64,000 nt of DNA from Ardenticatenaceae bacterium (GCA_020634435.1 JACKBS010000010.1:434001-498000), one strand, 5' to 3'. Positions 52,056 to 62,045 are shown, counted from the stretch's first letter. Notes: generated by a model from the sequence alone, not told the origin. A program made the numbers and translations.

Positions 52056-52085
52056 ATAATACGCAGGAGGTAGGTATTGTGTCAA
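52056..52085 (-). promoter_or_regulatory. Promoter of the two-component pair, leaderless type
   Basis: On the minus strand, TTGACA (52085-52080), 18-nt spacer, TATTAT (52061-52056), six Cs, ATG at 52049. Both hexamers are near consensus; there is no Shine-Dalgarno, so the mRNA would start at or within a base or two of the ATG. Confidence 0.7.
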
Positions 52086-52539
52086 CTGCCATTGATCATG
52101 TGACCCCTAGGTAAACGTAAATGACCACAGCCACACCAAAACCAGCCCCGTAGAATGCTTAGCCAAACGCTACGGCGGTGGCAGCAATAACTGCGCCTCA
52201 ACGGCCGCACGATCCCTTACGGTAGCCACCTTCAAACATTCTACTAAGACGCTGGTTCCTGCCAGATATTGATTTAGCAAATTCAGCTGAGCCGAATTGA
52301 GCTCCCAAAACTGCTCCAAACGCCAGTAACGCAACAAAATTGATTCCAACTGTTGGGCACAAAGCAGCCATGCCTCAGGGCCGGCACCTGCCTCTGGAAA
52401 ATTTACCTGGGCCAACTTCTCAGGCAGCCAGGCAGGTAAATCGGGGCGCCGCCCACTCCAATCTTGAAGTACCTTTATATGGTTCAAAGCATCACTGGAT
52501 AAATCCCGAAGCAGCCCCAAGTCATAAGTAACCGCAAGG

Positions 52540-52588
52540 TCGAGGGCGAGGGCGCGGTCGAGGGCGCGGTCGAGGGCGCGGTCGAGGA
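52540..52588. repeat. 12-bp tandem repeat in the NACHT gene
   Basis: About four copies of GGTCGAGGGCGC or close variants, encoding ALDR repeats. The unit is a multiple of three, so copy-number change would not shift the frame. Confidence 0.8.
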
Positions 52589-52591
52589 AGA

Positions 52592-52650
52592 AGAAAAAAG
52601 CGCGGGTGGCCACGGGCTGAACGCCCGTGGTCACAGCCGCGCTTTTTTCT
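52592..52650. repeat. Long imperfect palindrome inside the NACHT gene
   Basis: Outer arms 52592-52605 and 52637-52650 pair perfectly (14 nt); inner arms CCACGGGC and GCCCGTGG pair with a 5-nt loop; a few unpaired bases lie between. It is translated in frame as an EKSAAVTTGVQPVATRAFFF-like segment and sits beside the 12-bp tandem repeats. Confidence 0.8.
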
Positions 52651-54269
52651 GTCACCCATTTCAGGTAAGTGACCAATGTTTCATCACCGGAAATCAGGCC
52701 GTTTAGCCGGGCTAAATAGTGCTGAACAAACGTGTCTGCCCCATATAGCATTCCCGCCGTCAGTAAAAACACCTCTCGCCACGGATCTTCGCCCACGTGA
52801 CTCATTAGCTGGGGCAACACATCCTGCGTATTATCCACCACAAAGCGGGCGGTAAAATATTCCTGCAAGGTCAGGTGAGAAAAGCTGTAAACGCCTTGGG
52901 CCCGTTCCACCAGTAACCCGTGCTGCGCCTCAATCGTTTTTAGCACATTTAGCCCATCCACATCCGCTTCAACGCGCGGCACCGTGCCCAAATACGCCTC
53001 AATCAGCGCCGCCAGCTTGTCTTCTTCCAGCAAATATTCACTCCGGCTAAACGTCTCAAACGCAATCCAGGCCAGCAGCCGTTCCCGGTACTTTACATCC
53101 AATCCTTCATACACCTTGTCCCGCTTGATCAACCGGGAATTGTCCCACTCAAACAGCAGCGCGTTCACCGCCGTGCGGTACACCTCATCCCGGTCTGGGG
53201 GGAATTCACCGCGCCGCTCAAAGGTAATGCACAGCAGCGTCAGCAGCAGCGGCACGTGCGCCAGCTCCCGCAAATTCCGTGATTTGCTGTCAGACAATGC
53301 CTGCCAGCAGGCATCGCGCCGCGCGGCGTCATCCTGGAACCACTTGAAGATAAACCGCTTTTGCTGCTCCTCGGTAAAATCGGCCATCTCCACATATTTA
53401 AAGCGAGCAAAAGAGTAATCACTGGCGGCAATGCGGCAGGTTACCAACACCTGGCACTTTTCAAAACTGTTCACAAACGCTTTCAGCTCATTAATCAGTG
53501 TGGCCCGCTTGTCGTTTTCCAGGTTCACCTCATCCAGCCCGTCAAACAACACTACCGCCTGCCCATCACGAAGCAGCTGGGTGACAAATTTCTGCAAAGG
53601 ACCATCCACCTCAGCCCCATCCCAATTGCCGCATTCCCGAAATTGGTCGGCCATAAAGGGCAAAATAGCCTGGCCTTTGTCCGAAAGCTCCTTGAGCGTC
53701 ACAAATATGGGAATTTTTTGCCCCAACTTACCCCGCAGCGCTTCCAGGGTCATGAACTTCATGAAGGTGGTTTTGCCTGCCCCGGCTTGCCCAAAATGTA
53801 AAGCCGGTTGAACTGTTTCGCGACTTTTAGCCCATCCTGCCGCTCCGTCTCCCGGCGCACGTGAAAGCTGCGCCGTCCTTTGTAATCTTCTTCTAGCATG
53901 GCCCGGTCATACCATTTTTCGGCGGTGGGTTGGTCTAGCACGTTCAGGTCGGTGTAAATGCGCTCCAGCGGCATGCCCTCTTTTTTACCTAGCAAGCGCA
54001 GCCAATTAACCTGGTCATACAACTTTTCTAGATAAGTTTGGGTGGCTTCCTGCCACTGTTTCTCAAGCTGCTTTTTTTCGCGGGAGCCACCAATATTTTT
54101 GGCCCAGCCATCCACAAACGTTTTGCCATAGCTATCCCACATCCATTTTGCAGTTGTGCCAATCGCAGTGGCAGTAAAAGGGTCTATTGGCATCGCATTC
54201 TCCTGGGTAAATGCTGATCGAAATCAATTGGAACTGGCCTTATTTTGGCAGAGTTTGTAGGGTCTGGCA

Positions 54270-54426
54270 ACCAGTTTGGGTAGGGGCGCATCCCCGTGTG
54301 CGCCAAAATTGGGGCAGACACGGGGGTCTGCCCCTACCCGTTTTTCGTGGATAGAACAGAGGAATTAGAAAATGGGCAAACGGTAATCGTAAAACCGCTC
54401 ACCGTTTACCGAATACCGCTTACGGA
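54270..54426. repeat. Intergenic inverted repeats
   Basis: GGTAGGGGC (near 54281) pairs with GCCCCTACC (near 54330), and a nested GGGGCAGAC/GTCTGCCCC hairpin lies at about 54311-54336. A second set around 54374-54420 (GGTAA-CGG/CCG-TTTACC type) lies just before the DUF971 stop. No gene seen. Confidence 0.55.
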
Positions 54427-54750
54427 CTACTCTGCCAAAGCCGGGTCAGACTGGCGCAAGTAGTCCCAGGTGTAGATACCGGAATCATGGCCATCGCTCC
54501 AGATGAATTGCAGGGCGTAGGCACCCATTGCCTGGAGGTTGTTCACGGTGATGCCCGTGTCGGGGGCATCGCGCACCAGGGCGGGGTCAGCGGGACCGCC
54601 CATGTTTTCGTGGCCGCCTTTGCATTCGACACAAGGGCAGGCGGCACGCAAGCCAGCAAAGGGGTAGACACTTTCGCGCCCGTCGTCCCAGGTGATTTTT
54701 AATACACGTTCATTTCTATCGGCTTTGACGCCGGTTGGTCTTGCTGCCAT
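54427..54750 (-). CDS. DUF971-domain protein
   Basis: 107 aa. Residues about 5-95 match the DUF971/gamma-butyrobetaine-hydroxylase N-terminal fold: ITWDDGRESVYPFAGLRAACPCVECKG, then IWSDGHDSGIYTWDYLR. The CPCVEC cysteines fit the zinc or Fe-S site of the family. In other bacteria the domain occurs alone or fused to MRP/ApbC Fe-S carriers, and in Ca2+/gamma-butyrobetaine dioxygenases. AAAGGAG precedes the start. Probably linked to Fe-S biogenesis, by family association. Confidence 0.85.
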   Translation of the reverse strand: MAARPTGVKADRNERVLKITWDDGRESVYPFAGLRAACPCVECKGGHENMGGPADPALVRDAPDTGITVNNLQAMGAYALQFIWSDGHDSGIYTWDYLRQSDPALAE

Positions 54751-54769
54751 GAGGCTCCTTTCTTATCAA

Positions 54770-54824
54770 TTTTCCCGGAAACTGCCCAGGGGCATGATGG
54801 ACCAATAAACAGTTTCCGGGAAAA
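54770..54824. repeat. Inverted repeat TTTTCCCGGAAACTG with a 25-nt loop
   Basis: Arms 54770-54784 and 54810-54824, perfect over 15 nt; same CCCGGAAACT core as the palindrome at 32683-32715. It lies in the spacer between the acetyltransferase-nitrilase gene end and the DUF971 start. Confidence 0.75.
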
Positions 54825-54828
54825 TGGG

Positions 54829-56397
54829 TTACTCAACCACGACAATTTTGATGGGGATTTTAGGCGTTAGTTCGTAAAGATCAAGGCGGCGGTCGCGCAA
54901 CGGCCGTACGCTGCCCAGGTCACGCATTTGGGCCAGGGTAGTCAGGTCTAGATCGGCGATGACGGCCGTTTCCACATTCGGGTCCGCCAAACCAGCCGTG
55001 GCCTCGGGGGGAAAAGCAAAATCGCTGGGGGTAAAAACGGCCGATTGGCTATAGTTGAGCAAGTACCACGGCGTGGTCGGCAAATTGCCTGCGTTACCCG
55101 CCAGCACCACGTAGATGAAATTCTCCACCGCCCGCGCCTGGCTACTAAAGCGCACCCGGTAGTAGGCTTTGCGCTCGTCGGTACTAAACGGCACAAAGAT
55201 TACTTCTGCGCCCGCCAGAGTGAGCAGCCGGGCCGCTTCCGGGAACTCAATGTCGTAGCAAACCTGAATGGCGATGCGCCCCAGCGGCGTCTCGAAAATT
55301 TTGAGCGCTTCACCAGGCTGGATGTCCCAAAAATCTCGCTCGTAGGGGGTCACGTGCAGCTTGTCCTGCGTATACACATTGCCCGACGGGCTGAACAGGT
55401 GGGCCACATTAAACAGCTTGCCGTCGCGCTCGGTGGGGATGGTGCCGCCAATGATGTAGATGCCGTACTGCATCGCCAGCCGCCTGAACAGCGCCACGTA
55501 CTGCTCGTGATAACCCGCCAGTTGGTGAGCGGCCGTTTTCGGGTCCAGATCGGTTGACATGAGCGTAAACAGCTGAACGGTAAACAGCTCCGGCATGAGC
55601 AAAAAGTGGCAGTGGTACGTCTCGGCCGACATGGCAAAGAAAGTGACCTGCTGCTCAAACTCGGCCCAGCTTTGGATCGGGCGCATGAGATATTGAGCGG
55701 CACAAACGCGAATGGTGCGCACCGGGCGCTTGAGCGGTGCGGCGGCAATGCGCCGTCGGGCCGGTTTGAAGTCAGGATTGAGCATTTCTAGCCAGGTGGA
55801 AAAGTTGAGGCTTTTTTCATCCTCCAGAAAGTCCATCAACACGCGCTTGACGGTATACCCGGCGTTCAGATGCGCGCTGAGGGCTGAGTCCCACATCTCA
55901 CCCGCAATGACGTTGGCCACGTAAGTTTCGGCCGTCATTTTGCCGCTGACGCGATGATAATCAGGCAAACGGCCGTAGGCCACCACCCGGCGCAAATTGT
56001 ACTTGCGCAGCAGCTGCCGCCGCTTTTGGTACAGCCGTTTGGAAATACCGCGCCGCCGGTAGTCGGGATGCACAGCAATATCGGCCCCGTACAGCGTGTC
56101 GCCACTGTAGGTGTGGGTGGTAAAACTGCCCGCCCCCGTAATTTCTTCGTAGTTGTAGCCCTCTTCGTTGTCATCCAACTGCACGATGATGGCCGTGGTA
56201 TAGCCCACCACCTGCCCATCAATTTCGGCCAGGAACTGCCCTTCAGGGAAGGCAGCAAACTGGAGGCGATAGGCGCGACGGCCGTATAGATCATCGTCCT
56301 CATACACCTCGCCATAAACTGCCTTATGGCAGGCTACAATTTGCGGAATATCTTCTTCTTGCCATTGTCTAACGGTGATTTTTCCTTTTACTTTCAT
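54829..56397 (-). CDS. GNAT acetyltransferase-nitrilase fusion protein
   Basis: 522 aa. Residues about 8-185: GNAT domain (VRQWQEEDIPQIVACHKAVYG; DIAVHPDYRRRGISKRLY for acetyl-CoA binding). Residues about 225-510: carbon-nitrogen hydrolase with the Glu in LLMPELFT, Lys in TQDKLHVTPYE and Cys in IQVCYDIEFPEA, so all three catalytic residues are intact. The two-domain order is found in a known bacterial family (YhcX-like) whose substrates are not established; it could acetylate an amine and cleave an amide in one pathway. No neighbour points to a substrate. Confidence 0.88.
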   Translation of the reverse strand: MKVKGKITVRQWQEEDIPQIVACHKAVYGEVYEDDDLYGRRAYRLQFAAFPEGQFLAEIDGQVVGYTTAIIVQLDDNEEGYNYEEITGAGSFTTHTYSGDTLYGADIAVHPDYRRRGISKRLYQKRRQLLRKYNLRRVVAYGRLPDYHRVSGKMTAETYVANVIAGEMWDSALSAHLNAGYTVKRVLMDFLEDEKSLNFSTWLEMLNPDFKPARRRIAAAPLKRPVRTIRVCAAQYLMRPIQSWAEFEQQVTFFAMSAETYHCHFLLMPELFTVQLFTLMSTDLDPKTAAHQLAGYHEQYVALFRRLAMQYGIYIIGGTIPTERDGKLFNVAHLFSPSGNVYTQDKLHVTPYERDFWDIQPGEALKIFETPLGRIAIQVCYDIEFPEAARLLTLAGAEVIFVPFSTDERKAYYRVRFSSQARAVENFIYVVLAGNAGNLPTTPWYLLNYSQSAVFTPSDFAFPPEATAGLADPNVETAVIADLDLTTLAQMRDLGSVRPLRDRRLDLYELTPKIPIKIVVVE

Positions 56398-56480
56398 AGC
56401 GTTGTTTTACCATGATTCAACCGGATAGGGCACCAAACGTTTTAGGTTCCGTTGACATTTCAACGAAGCCAAGTCAAATA

Positions 56481-56502
56481 CTACCGGCTGAAAGGCCGGT
56501 AG
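56481..56502. repeat. Hairpin at the end of the IS200 element
   Basis: CTACCGGC (56481-56488) and GCCGGTAG (56495-56502), 6-nt loop, 25 nt beyond the tnpA stop. IS200/IS605 ends carry such subterminal hairpins recognised by TnpA. Confidence 0.6.
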
Positions 56503-56526
56503 CTTGGAATAGCGAATGAAACTCGC

Positions 56527-56964
56527 CTAATGCTCCTCCACGTCAAAGTTGTCTTGTTCTGTCGGAGGTTGCTGCCCTTGTGATTCTATGTACTGCTTGA
56601 TTATCTCATCTGTTACATTGCCGGTACTGGCCACAAAATATCCACCTGCCCACAGGTGTCGCCCCCAGAATTCCCGTCTTAGCGGCTCAAACTCTTGCAT
56701 TAGCTTGCGGCTGGTCCGCCCTTTCAACAATTGCATCAGCTTACTTACCGGCAGATTCGGCGGTACGGAGACTAACAAATGCGTGTGATCCGCTTGCACA
56801 CTGCCGCTTTCGATGATCACATCGTTTGCCGTACAGATTTGCCTGACCAATTCACGCAGCCGCAATCCAACTTGTCCCTTGAGAACTTTTTTGCGGTATT
56901 TTGTTATCCAGACCAGATGGTATTTGATGTCATAAACGGAATGGGCCGTTTTGCGATAGCTCAT
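56527..56964 (-). mobile_element. tnpA: IS200-family transposase TnpA
   Basis: 145 aa, complete in length. Y1 HUH transposase: HLVWITKYRKKVL at the start, metal-binding HTH in ADHTHLLVSVP, and STGNVTDEIIKQYIESQ with the catalytic Tyr. TnpA moves single-stranded IS DNA by tyrosine cleavage. No TnpB/IscB partner gene is seen, so it is of the IS200 type. The flanks have a subterminal hairpin on the 3-prime side. The reading frame looks intact, so the element may still be active. Confidence 0.9.
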
Positions 56965-57003
56965 AGTTCATTCTACCAGATACCAGTGTAAGGCCAATGG
57001 GTC

Positions 57004-57545
57004 GTCAGCATCATAACCTTTGTCAGCAATGGCGCGGTCAAACGCATACGGTTCTGGCAAGGCTCGAGCCTGCGTCACATCATGTCGCTGGTCACCAGTA
57101 AGGATAAACTTTAGGGGATTGCCTAAAGCATCAACAGCGATATGGATATTTGTGCCGAAACCTCAACCACCTTTCGACCTGTTCCATCGGGGAAAAAAGT
57201 AGGTGGTGTCGCCGCAATCGAAGGTTTGAGTCATTTCAGCCAGGTCAGCTAGCTTCGTTGCCCCAACGCCAGAGGCATAGTCCCAGTAATACTCACCAAT
57301 GGCGATAGGCGCCGAAGAGCCTGGCTGCCCGCCATGAGCCGGTGTAGTCACGATACGGTTATGGCGACGTTTGCAGCCAAGTTTACAGTCAGGGTCACCA
57401 GTAGGCTGCTGGGTTCTGTCAAAACGGCCTTCCTTAACATAAACATACGCTTTGGGGATTGTTTTCCTTCAGCCAGGCAATAATGTGTTTAGTATCAAGG
57501 AAAACGGCCGTTGCCTCCCCCGGTGCCCAACTCATCATTGAAGAA
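57004..57545 (-). mobile_element. Chimeric transposase remnant, copy 1 of a 357-bp duplicated block
   Basis: On the minus strand, the right part (about 57545-57190) encodes fragments of a DDE transposase (DTKHIIAWLKENNPQS, DPDCKLGCKRRHNR, GEYYWDYASGVGATK, DTTYFFP) with frame breaks. The left part (about 57190-57004) encodes an IS5-like C-terminal stretch (IHIAVDALGNPLKFILTGDQRHDVTQA, IADKGYDAD). The two types are joined end to end. Bases 57004-57360 are repeated almost exactly at 61308-61664. Non-functional. Confidence 0.7.
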
Positions 57546-57549
57546 GCAC

Positions 57550-58389
57550 TTAAGGAGGTAGATTCAGCCCAGACCACAACAGCGTCGAGAACGTTTTTGC
57601 CTCTTGAATGTCACAGTGATAGCGAATGGCCGTTGCTTTCAACCCCTCTAACTTTCCCAGCCGCTCGGTGTACCGAGAGGGCCATTGCCGTTCAGGTAGG
57701 GGCGTGACCTCATACCAACACACGGTTTTCAACTCGCGCCATTCTGCCTGAGTCGGCACCATGATGCCATCTATCGAGCCATACAAACGTCGCGGTGGCC
57801 TGTCCGCTTGTCGGGTTGGACTGTTCATATAATGATGCCAATCACTCAACTTTTCCCACTTTGATTCTCTCTCTACCTGCCTTTGCCCCACCCACTGCAC
57901 GGCCTGGCGAATGCTGTTGTCGCTGATGTCTACTAACAGCAGCGTCTGGGTTAGCTTGGCGGCTTCATCCAATGATGTTTGGATGCCCAACAAAGCCACT
58001 AGCGGTTTCAGACCCTGGCTCATTTCACCGGGATCAATCTGAAATTGGGTATCTAATGGTTTTTGGCCACCGCGACAATGGTCACACAAATAGTAACTTC
58101 GCTTGTATTTCACTCGACCAAATACGGTGATGACCATGCCTTCGCGACGGCAGCGATAAGCAGCTTTATGATGGCAGGAACACCGGATGCTCGGTTGCAC
58201 TGTATCGCTCTTTTCCAGTACATGACCGATAGCTTCTCGACCAATGGTTTGCAACAGATGCCGCATCCCCTGCTCAATATCGCCCAGACTCGGCGAATCC
58301 TCTTGTTGGAGGTGCGCAACCATCAGATCGCCGATTAAGGTCGCAATGTGGGCAACCGTTTCCTTGGCCTGCTTTGTGTTAAAATCCAT
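57550..58389 (-). mobile_element. ISKra4-like transposase, 3-prime truncated
   Basis: 279 aa from a good start (AAGGAG before the ATG at 58389). It begins TKQAKETVAHIATLIGDLMVAHLQQ and includes a CxxC..CxxC-like zinc region (SCHHKAAYRCRREG; YLCDHCRGG) and a DISDNSIRQAVQWVGQ helix, then LYGSIDGIMVPTQ with a DDE Asp. The frame ends at LLWSGLNLPP, where about half of the catalytic domain should follow, so the gene is cut by the neighbouring insertion at about 57550. Not active alone. Confidence 0.75.
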
Positions 58390-58517
58390 TTGAGCCTCCT
58401 TGTGATTTCGTTTGGTTTTTGTCGAATCTAAACAAAATCACATCGGGCTCTTTTTGTCCATCTTTTTCCCTAACGAGTTTTTACTGCTCCCGCAGCATCA
58501 TCAGGGCTTTTCCAAAG

Positions 58518-59700
58518 TCAGGAAGACAAAGCAAGCTGAGCCAAGCGAGCGTTCAATTGAGCATTAAAATGCCGTAAGGCATAAGCCAAATTGGCAAAAC
58601 CCAGCTTTTGCGCCAAGCCGACAATAAAATTGTTTAAAACGGCAACCGCCTCAGCTTGTGTAGCACTCTTCATTTTCGTGGCATCTTCATTCAAAGTCAC
58701 ATCACGTCGATAATGTAACCCATTTTCTATGCACCAATGAGCACGGGCCAGAGCAAGCAACTGCTGCGCCACAGTTGGCTCAGGCCCCAAACTAGATATC
58801 CCATAAGCTGTTTCTAGAGACGTAAGGCCGGTTGCTATGTGCGTCACTTTTCTCTCCAACCTGAACACCAACTGGCATTGGGCCAATTCAAGAACTCTGT
58901 TTCGTCGTAGATAACTCGTATCCGTCTTTGCTCAATGCGGCCATGTCCTTTGTCAAGCGAGGTGGCTTCATGGTACTCAAGCGCGGGAATGTGCCATCCT
59001 TTGGCTTTGCGCGGTGGTTGAAAAACTGCTGACATCCGCTAAAAGGGTCGGCTGATTATCTTTGACAAACCAGAGGTAGTCACCCCTTGTGCCGTGACTT
59101 GCACAGACAATTTTCGTTGAGTGAACATCGCATCCCCAGAACAACTTTTCCTTTTAGATTGAGTTTTGCCAATAAGCGCGGTGCCGCTGTTATTTCATTC
59201 TCTTTGGATGCGACTTCAAGTTGGTCTTGGACGACGCCTCCCTCTGGCAGATAGGCTGAAGCAAATGGACCCTGTTTTTCTCCTTTGACAATGGTCCCGC
59301 GCATCGTTTTCCCATCCAGCACCATTTGCTCACTGGCATCGCCGCCATACCTATCATGCAGATAGTGCCCCACCACCTTTTGCAATTCTTGGGCGATGAT
59401 GGTTTCAGAGAGTGTCCGTCTGATGGTGTTGGTGAGGGCACCTGGGCGTGTTTGAGGTTAAACAAGGTCAAATTGCTCTTTTCTTAGCTTCAGCCAATCG
59501 GCTATGCTTGATGGCTTGGTTTCTCCCGCTAACTTTGCCAGGAGTATCATGGCTAGCAGACAGGGTAGTTTGTATCGGATACCTTGTGCCTTTCGCTGGT
59601 CGTTCACAGCTTCAAACTGTGTCATGAGTTCCTGGATGTCAAATGGGGTGTGATTAGTTTTTGTGTAACGGCGGAGCTCTGTGAGGAAAAATCCACCGAT
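58518..59700 (-). pseudogene. ISAs1-like transposase with several frameshifts
   Basis: Fragments in successive frames: N-terminal DIQELMTQFEAVNDQRKAQGIRYKLP and LLAMILLAKLAGETKPSSIADWL (about 59660-59458), middle MVLDGKTMRGTIVKGEKQG (59385-59080), a further piece at 59035-58844, and the C-terminal ARAHWCIENGLHYRRDVTLNEDA and ALRHFNAQLNARLAQLAL (58886-58518). This is the ISAs1 DDE pattern. At least three frame changes; inactive. Its edges meet the two ISKra4-like pieces. Confidence 0.75.
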
Positions 59701-61122
59701 GGTCTTGCCACGGATGCCTCTTTTGGGTACGCCTCTGTATCTTCTCAGCCAGCCTCTCCAAATTCGCAACATCCTTTTCCGTCACAAGCTGAACTTGTGG
59801 GGTTTCGGCCATTGACGACAGTCGGTTCTCGTGTTTGGTCGTCAGATAATGAGCCTGAATCGCTGGCCAAGAAGCCGACCAGCGCTTGTTACAGATGGCC
59901 ATACGTAAGGCCAGCATGGGATTGAGACTTTCATCAGCCCAGCGCATCCCCGCCTGTTTCATCCGCCGTTGCATCACCACCTTATGCCCAGACTCTACCA
60001 TCCCGTACCCAATGGGAATCCCGTTTTTCCTGAAATGGGGATAATCAATCATTGTTTGCCGCCGCTCAAGATAGCGAATGGCGGCTTCCATTTCATCAGC
60101 TGCCGGGTGGGTTTGGTTTTGTGTCCAGAGAAAACGCAACGCATTAAGCGTTTGTTGCGGCGCTTTGGTGCCTAACTGCTTAGACATCTTGGCATACCAT
60201 TGTTGGAAATGGTCACTTTCGGCCCCGTAGAGCGCTTTGCCAATCGTGGCCACATACCCTTGGGCATGCGCAAAATCAATCACCCGTGTTGCGGTTGGGC
60301 AGTGATAGTCGATGAAGGCTTGTATCCAGACAGCGCCATCATTCACCGCGACCACCTTTTCCGCATGCTCTCCCCGCGTCGATGCCACTCCACAATCGCT
60401 TTGTTGCTAAACGGGTCTGCCTTATCGGCACTCAGTAACTCACTTTTCTGTCCGGGTCACCACTTCCTGGCGCTTGGGGTCCCATTTGTCTCGAATTCAC
60501 CGAACGCCACTGTCTTTATCTCGCGCCACGCCCCATTTTTAGCTGTACCATCGCCCCATCGGCACTCAAGACGAGCTGTTTGGGGGTTGCCTTGGCGGTG
60601 GGTGCTTCTTTTGCAGCCGCTCCATTTCTTTTCAATCAGGTGGTCGGCGATGCGCCCGGCACGCAGGTGATTTCGCGAACGCTGGCCACTGAGATAGCGA
60701 TACCCACATCATGGCTAACTCTTCTTGCGCTTCTGCATAAGGTAACCGACTGCCTAATCGCGCCACGGCTTCTTGCACTTGCGGCGTGTAGGCGCCTCGC
60801 ATCAAGCCAGTTTTTCATCCAGGGAAAAAGCGTCATGCCACATTCATGACACCTCATTTGCTCCCGAATAATTGTCACCTTATCGCCGTTTTGGTTCGTA
60901 ACGTTCGCTTTTCTGACCGTTTTTCATCATCGGCTGGTCAATTTGGACACACCATCCTGGCTTCCGGGTTCTCCCTTCTCTAGCCATTTGTTCGAGCAAT
61001 TGCTGCCGAATACCGGCTAACTCAGCGTCAATCGCTTCTTCCATCTGAGTCAAATCTGCATCCTTGTTTGCTGCTTCCCACTGGTTCAATCTGTTGAGCA
61101 TGTCATCGAGTTCTTTTTTCAT
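59700..61122 (-). pseudogene. Second ISKra4-like transposase, broken
   Basis: N-terminal part at 61122-60880 (ELDDMLNRLNQWEAANKDADLTQMEEAIDAELAGIRQQLLEQ), a disrupted middle (60880-60400), and the C-terminal catalytic part at 60388-59700 (VVAVNDGAVWIQAFIDYHCPTATRVIDFAHA; IPIGYGMVESGHKVVMQRRMKQAGMRW). The latter contains the DDE Asp and Glu regions. The group is the same as at 57550, but the two are not exact copies. At least two frameshifts; inactive. Confidence 0.75.
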
Positions 61123-61307
61123 CTCCCCATTTTCTTCTACCGCTTCCCATTACACAACTTTTCATCACACCCTGTCAAATGATGGATATGTACTATCTAG
61201 TCCGGCTAATGTAATATTGTGCATGAGAATCTCTTTTGTGTTGTGGTTTGTTTGGTCACTACCACTTTAACAATTTGAGATTCTTTTTTCGACTTTGGAA
61301 AAACCCT

Positions 61308-61664
61308 GTCAGCATCATAACCTTTGTCAGCAATGGCGCGGTCAAACGCATACGGTTCTGGCAAGGCTCGAGCCTGCGTCACATCATGTCGCTGGTCACC
61401 AGTAAGGATAAACTTTAGGGGATTGCCTAAAGCATCAACAGCGATATGGATATTTGTGCCGAAACTCCAGCCGCCTTTCGACCTGTTCCATCGGGGAAAA
61501 AAGTAGGTGGTGTCGCCGCAATCGAAGGTTTGAGTCATTTCAGCCAGGCCAGCTAGCTTCGTTGCCCCAACGCCAGAGGCATAGTCTCAGTAATACTCAC
61601 CAATGGCGATAGGCGCCGAAGAGGCTGGCTGCCCGCCATGAGCCGGTGTAGTCACGATACGGTT
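61308..61664 (-). mobile_element. Copy 2 of the 357-bp chimeric IS5-like block
   Basis: Near-identical to 57004-57360, with only scattered base differences (for example around 61460 and 61530), and both copies keep the same junction between the two transposase types. The readable IS5-like stretch continues to about 61206 on the left. The next sequence on the right is the end of an unrelated gene, which the insertion has cut. Confidence 0.8.
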
Positions 61665-62026
61665 CCAGCACCATCTACCGGCGCATGGGCGTCAGTTATG
61701 CCGAGTTGTTTGAGCGCGTTTACCCGCACGGCAAACTCGGTCGCTACCTGGTTGAGCAAGTCATTGAATTTAACAACACCTACAATGGCGCTGGCCCCAT
61801 CGAATACCGTTCGCTGGGTGATTCACCTGCGGTTGGAGTGATGCTTTACCCGGACTGCGGCACCTGTAATTGGCAGCCGGCCCCTGAATTTGAACCCTCC
61901 ATGCATTACCGACACACGGGAAAACACCGCCCCATTCGCGTGTATGAAACCATTGAGCCACGCTTTATCCACGAAGATTTTTTCGCCAAACTCGCTCAAT
62001 GGTCACGCCAACACACTATGCAGTAG
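61665..62026 (+). pseudogene. C-terminal fragment of a nucleoside-hydrolase-like gene
   Basis: A plus-strand frame with no proper start, directly behind the IS5-like block. The translation (ELFERVYPHGKLGRYLVEQVIEF, GDSPAVGVML, EPSMHYRHTGKHRPIRVYETIEPRFIHEDFFAKLAQW) resembles the C-terminus of inosine-uridine nucleoside hydrolases, including the closing EDFFAKLA. The 5-prime two-thirds are missing, so this is a remnant. The family call is moderate. Confidence 0.45.
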
Positions 62027-62045
62027 CAAGATGTGTGTAAACGAC

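Larger units (their letters stand above)
52170..54193 (-). pseudogene. NACHT-type NTPase split by a frameshift in Walker A
   Basis: Two frames together make one STAND NTPase of about 675 aa. Part 1 (54193 to 53759) is a helical N-terminal domain ending RLYILGKPG, which is the start of the P-loop. Part 2 (53762 to 52170) continues with MKFMTLEAL and holds Walker B VVLFDGLDE, LVTCR, and the C-terminal FSHLTLQEYFTARFV motif. One base is missing at the run of four Gs (minus strand; 53780-53783): with one more G the text reads GKPGAGKTTF. It is a real mutation, a sequencing error, or a phase-variable site. The family includes antiphage and signalling NTPases. AGGAG precedes the start at 54193. Confidence 0.85.

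Noticed and set aside
52540..52588. CRISPR array
   Set aside because: The units are 12 bp, contiguous and inside a reading frame; there are no unique spacers. A coding tandem repeat explains it.
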